Part shown: positions 33,096 through 34,210 of the stretch, piece after piece
Position numbering within the stretch: position 1 is the first letter of the stretch
Layout of the letters: each line of letters begins with the position of its first letter
Made by a program: the position numbers and the translations under genes
The notes under the pieces: generated by a model
Told to the model about the DNA's origin: nothing
The model's database searches: none
The model's input: only the letters and a program-made list of their open reading frames with translations
Origin: Herpetosiphonaceae bacterium
GTDB taxonomy: Bacteria; Chloroflexota; Chloroflexia; Chloroflexales; Kallotenuaceae
DNA: 34,210 nt
Assembly (NCBI GenBank): GCA_013821605.1
Contig: JACDGP010000054.1
Span: forward strand, 1 to 34,210
Direction: 5' to 3'

Positions 33096-34210
33096 TTAGC
33101 TACCGGCCTCACTAGCAGTATGTACAGCTTGATATACTTCCCAGAGCGGTACTTGCTGTTGCTCGGCGACTTGACGGCAGGCTTCGTATTCTGGTGCGAG
33201 ACGCCTCTTGCCATCGGGGAGCAGTGCTACCTTCGCCTGGATTGGGCCGAAGCGCGTCGTAACTGTCACGATCTCACGGGGCAAGCAAAAGCGTTCGATC
33301 TGCTGCTGGCGTACTCCCAAGGTGGTCGTTTGGGTCAGCATAATCATGCGGAGTTGCTCGGCACGTTCGGGCCGAGTAATAACTGTGAGGAGTGTGCCCG
33401 GACGATTTTTCTTCATCTGCACGGGTGTCAGGTATACATCGAGTGCACCGGTTTGGAAACATAGATTCATCACATGGCCGTACCACTCGGGCGGCATGTC
33501 GTCGATCTGCGTCTCTAGCAGTGTTACCTGCTCCACTGCTACACCACTCGTTGAGACAGTCTCACCTGCAATCACACGCAGGACGTTGGCGAAGGGCAGG
33601 TCACGGCTGCCGGCACCGTAGCCTGTCGTGCTGATCGTGAACGAGGGATGCCGGTTGAAGCCCTGAGCCAAGGTTGTCAAGATGGCCGCCCCGGTCGGTG
33701 TGACCAGTTCGGCTTCGATATCGACCGCTCGGACCGGTGTGTCACGCAGCAGTTCTAAGACGGCCGGTGCCGGCAACGGCATCAGGCCGTGCTGGGTGCG
33801 TACCGTTCCACGACTCATGGGCAATGGCGATACATACACTGCCTCGATGCCCAAGGCATGCAGGCCGATCACTGCCCCCACGATGTCTACCAGTGTGTCG
33901 AGGCTGCCCATCTCGTGCAGATGAACCTCGTCGAGTGTCGCTCCATGCACCCGCGCTTCCGCTGCGAACAGCCGCTCGAAAATCCGCAGACTGTCAGCTT
34001 TTATAGTGTCCGGCAGTGTGCTCCTTGCAAAGACCTCTTCCACCTCCGCCTGATGCTCAAGGCGCACGGACGAATCGACCTCAACGACGAGGTGGGTGGC
34101 CCGCAAGGCGGCCCGTTGCACCTGCTCGGATCGCAGTTGCCAACCGGCAACGCCAAGTCGTGTGAGTTCCCTGGTGAGCAGGTCGACACTCAGGCCGGCA
34201 TCAACCAGTG
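33096..34210 (-). CDS. larC: Nickel-pincer cofactor biosynthesis protein LarC (partial)
   Basis: LarC (DUF111 family) inserts nickel into the pyridinium-dithiocarboxylate mononucleotide to make the nickel pincer cofactor of lactate racemase and related enzymes. The visible 371 codons include the family-specific VHLHEMGSLDTLVDIVGA, VYVSPLPMSRGTVRTQHGLMPLPAPA, ELVTPTGAAIL, TTGYGAGSRDLP, LETQIDDMPPEWYGHVM and DVYLTPVQMKKNRPGTLL. The frame is open to the window edge, reading LVDAGLSVDLLTRELTRLG there, so the start is outside. The protein is continuous, without the frameshift that splits larC in some species. No lactate racemase-like gene is in the window. Confidence 0.93.
   Translation of the reverse strand, partial: LVDAGLSVDLLTRELTRLGVAGWQLRSEQVQRAALRATHLVVEVDSSVRLEHQAEVEEVFARSTLPDTIKADSLRIFERLFAAEARVHGATLDEVHLHEMGSLDTLVDIVGAVIGLHALGIEAVYVSPLPMSRGTVRTQHGLMPLPAPAVLELLRDTPVRAVDIEAELVTPTGAAILTTLAQGFNRHPSFTISTTGYGAGSRDLPFANVLRVIAGETVSTSGVAVEQVTLLETQIDDMPPEWYGHVMNLCFQTGALDVYLTPVQMKKNRPGTLLTVITRPERAEQLRMIMLTQTTTLGVRQQQIERFCLPREIVTVTTRFGPIQAKVALLPDGKRRLAPEYEACRQVAEQQQVPLWEVYQAVHTASEAGS

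Overview
The window reads as chromosomal DNA of a Chloroflexota bacterium, most likely class Chloroflexia. This is an inference from gene content: zinc-ribbon proteins with many Leu-Pro-x-Trp-Leu repeats, a MutL-family (glutamate mutase accessory type) ATPase, a compact iolC-iolD-iolE-iolG operon, a ClpC/RadA/PIN-TRAM cluster, and the GC-rich interspersed hairpin repeat. No rRNA, tRNA or CRISPR array is visible. The right edge cuts a larC gene.

Layout. (1) 145-4488, minus strand: a three-gene operon of a repeat-rich zinc-ribbon membrane protein, a MutL-family ATPase-like protein and a small zinc-ribbon protein. (2) 4489-9700: an accessory segment. It holds a 716-bp non-coding stretch with a phased hexamer array, a DUF433/DUF5615 toxin-antitoxin pair, a decayed IS66 transposase, an orphan antitoxin-like gene, a VOC-domain gene, an MBL hydrolase/TetR pair with a clear promoter-operator, and the remnant of a second toxin-antitoxin pair. 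Part of this segment lies between two near-identical 30-bp direct repeats, one of which is inside iolC. (3) 9709-14778, plus strand: inositol catabolism genes iolC, iolD, iolE and iolG. (4) 14781-23880, plus strand: an apparently single transcription unit mixing a TauABC/SsuABC-like ABC importer with nonribosomal peptide synthetase (NRPS) genes. The order is substrate-binding lipoprotein, stand-alone A-PCP didomain protein, ATPase, permease, then a C-A-PCP-TE NRPS. (5) 23903-29398, minus strand: housekeeping genes dtd, PIN-TRAM, radA and clpC. (6) 29579-31555, plus strand: a FabF-like ketosynthase and a hotdog thioesterase. (7) 31562-34210, minus strand: a lipoprotein alpha/beta hydrolase, a DUF4177 protein and partial larC.

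The most interesting unit is region 4. The terminal NRPS module carries a ten-residue adenylation code read as VDWVFSLADK, one residue away from the signature I recall for beta-alanine, and its thioesterase has Cys in place of the nucleophilic Ser. The stand-alone A-PCP protein lacks the Asp that binds an alpha-amino group, so it probably loads a carboxylic acid that is not an alpha-amino acid. Together they would make an acyl-beta-alanine-type product. A decayed copy of the 3' end of the binding-protein gene sits between the A-PCP gene and the ATPase gene, which suggests that the A-PCP gene was inserted into a pre-existing ABC operon. The product and the transporter's cargo are unknown.
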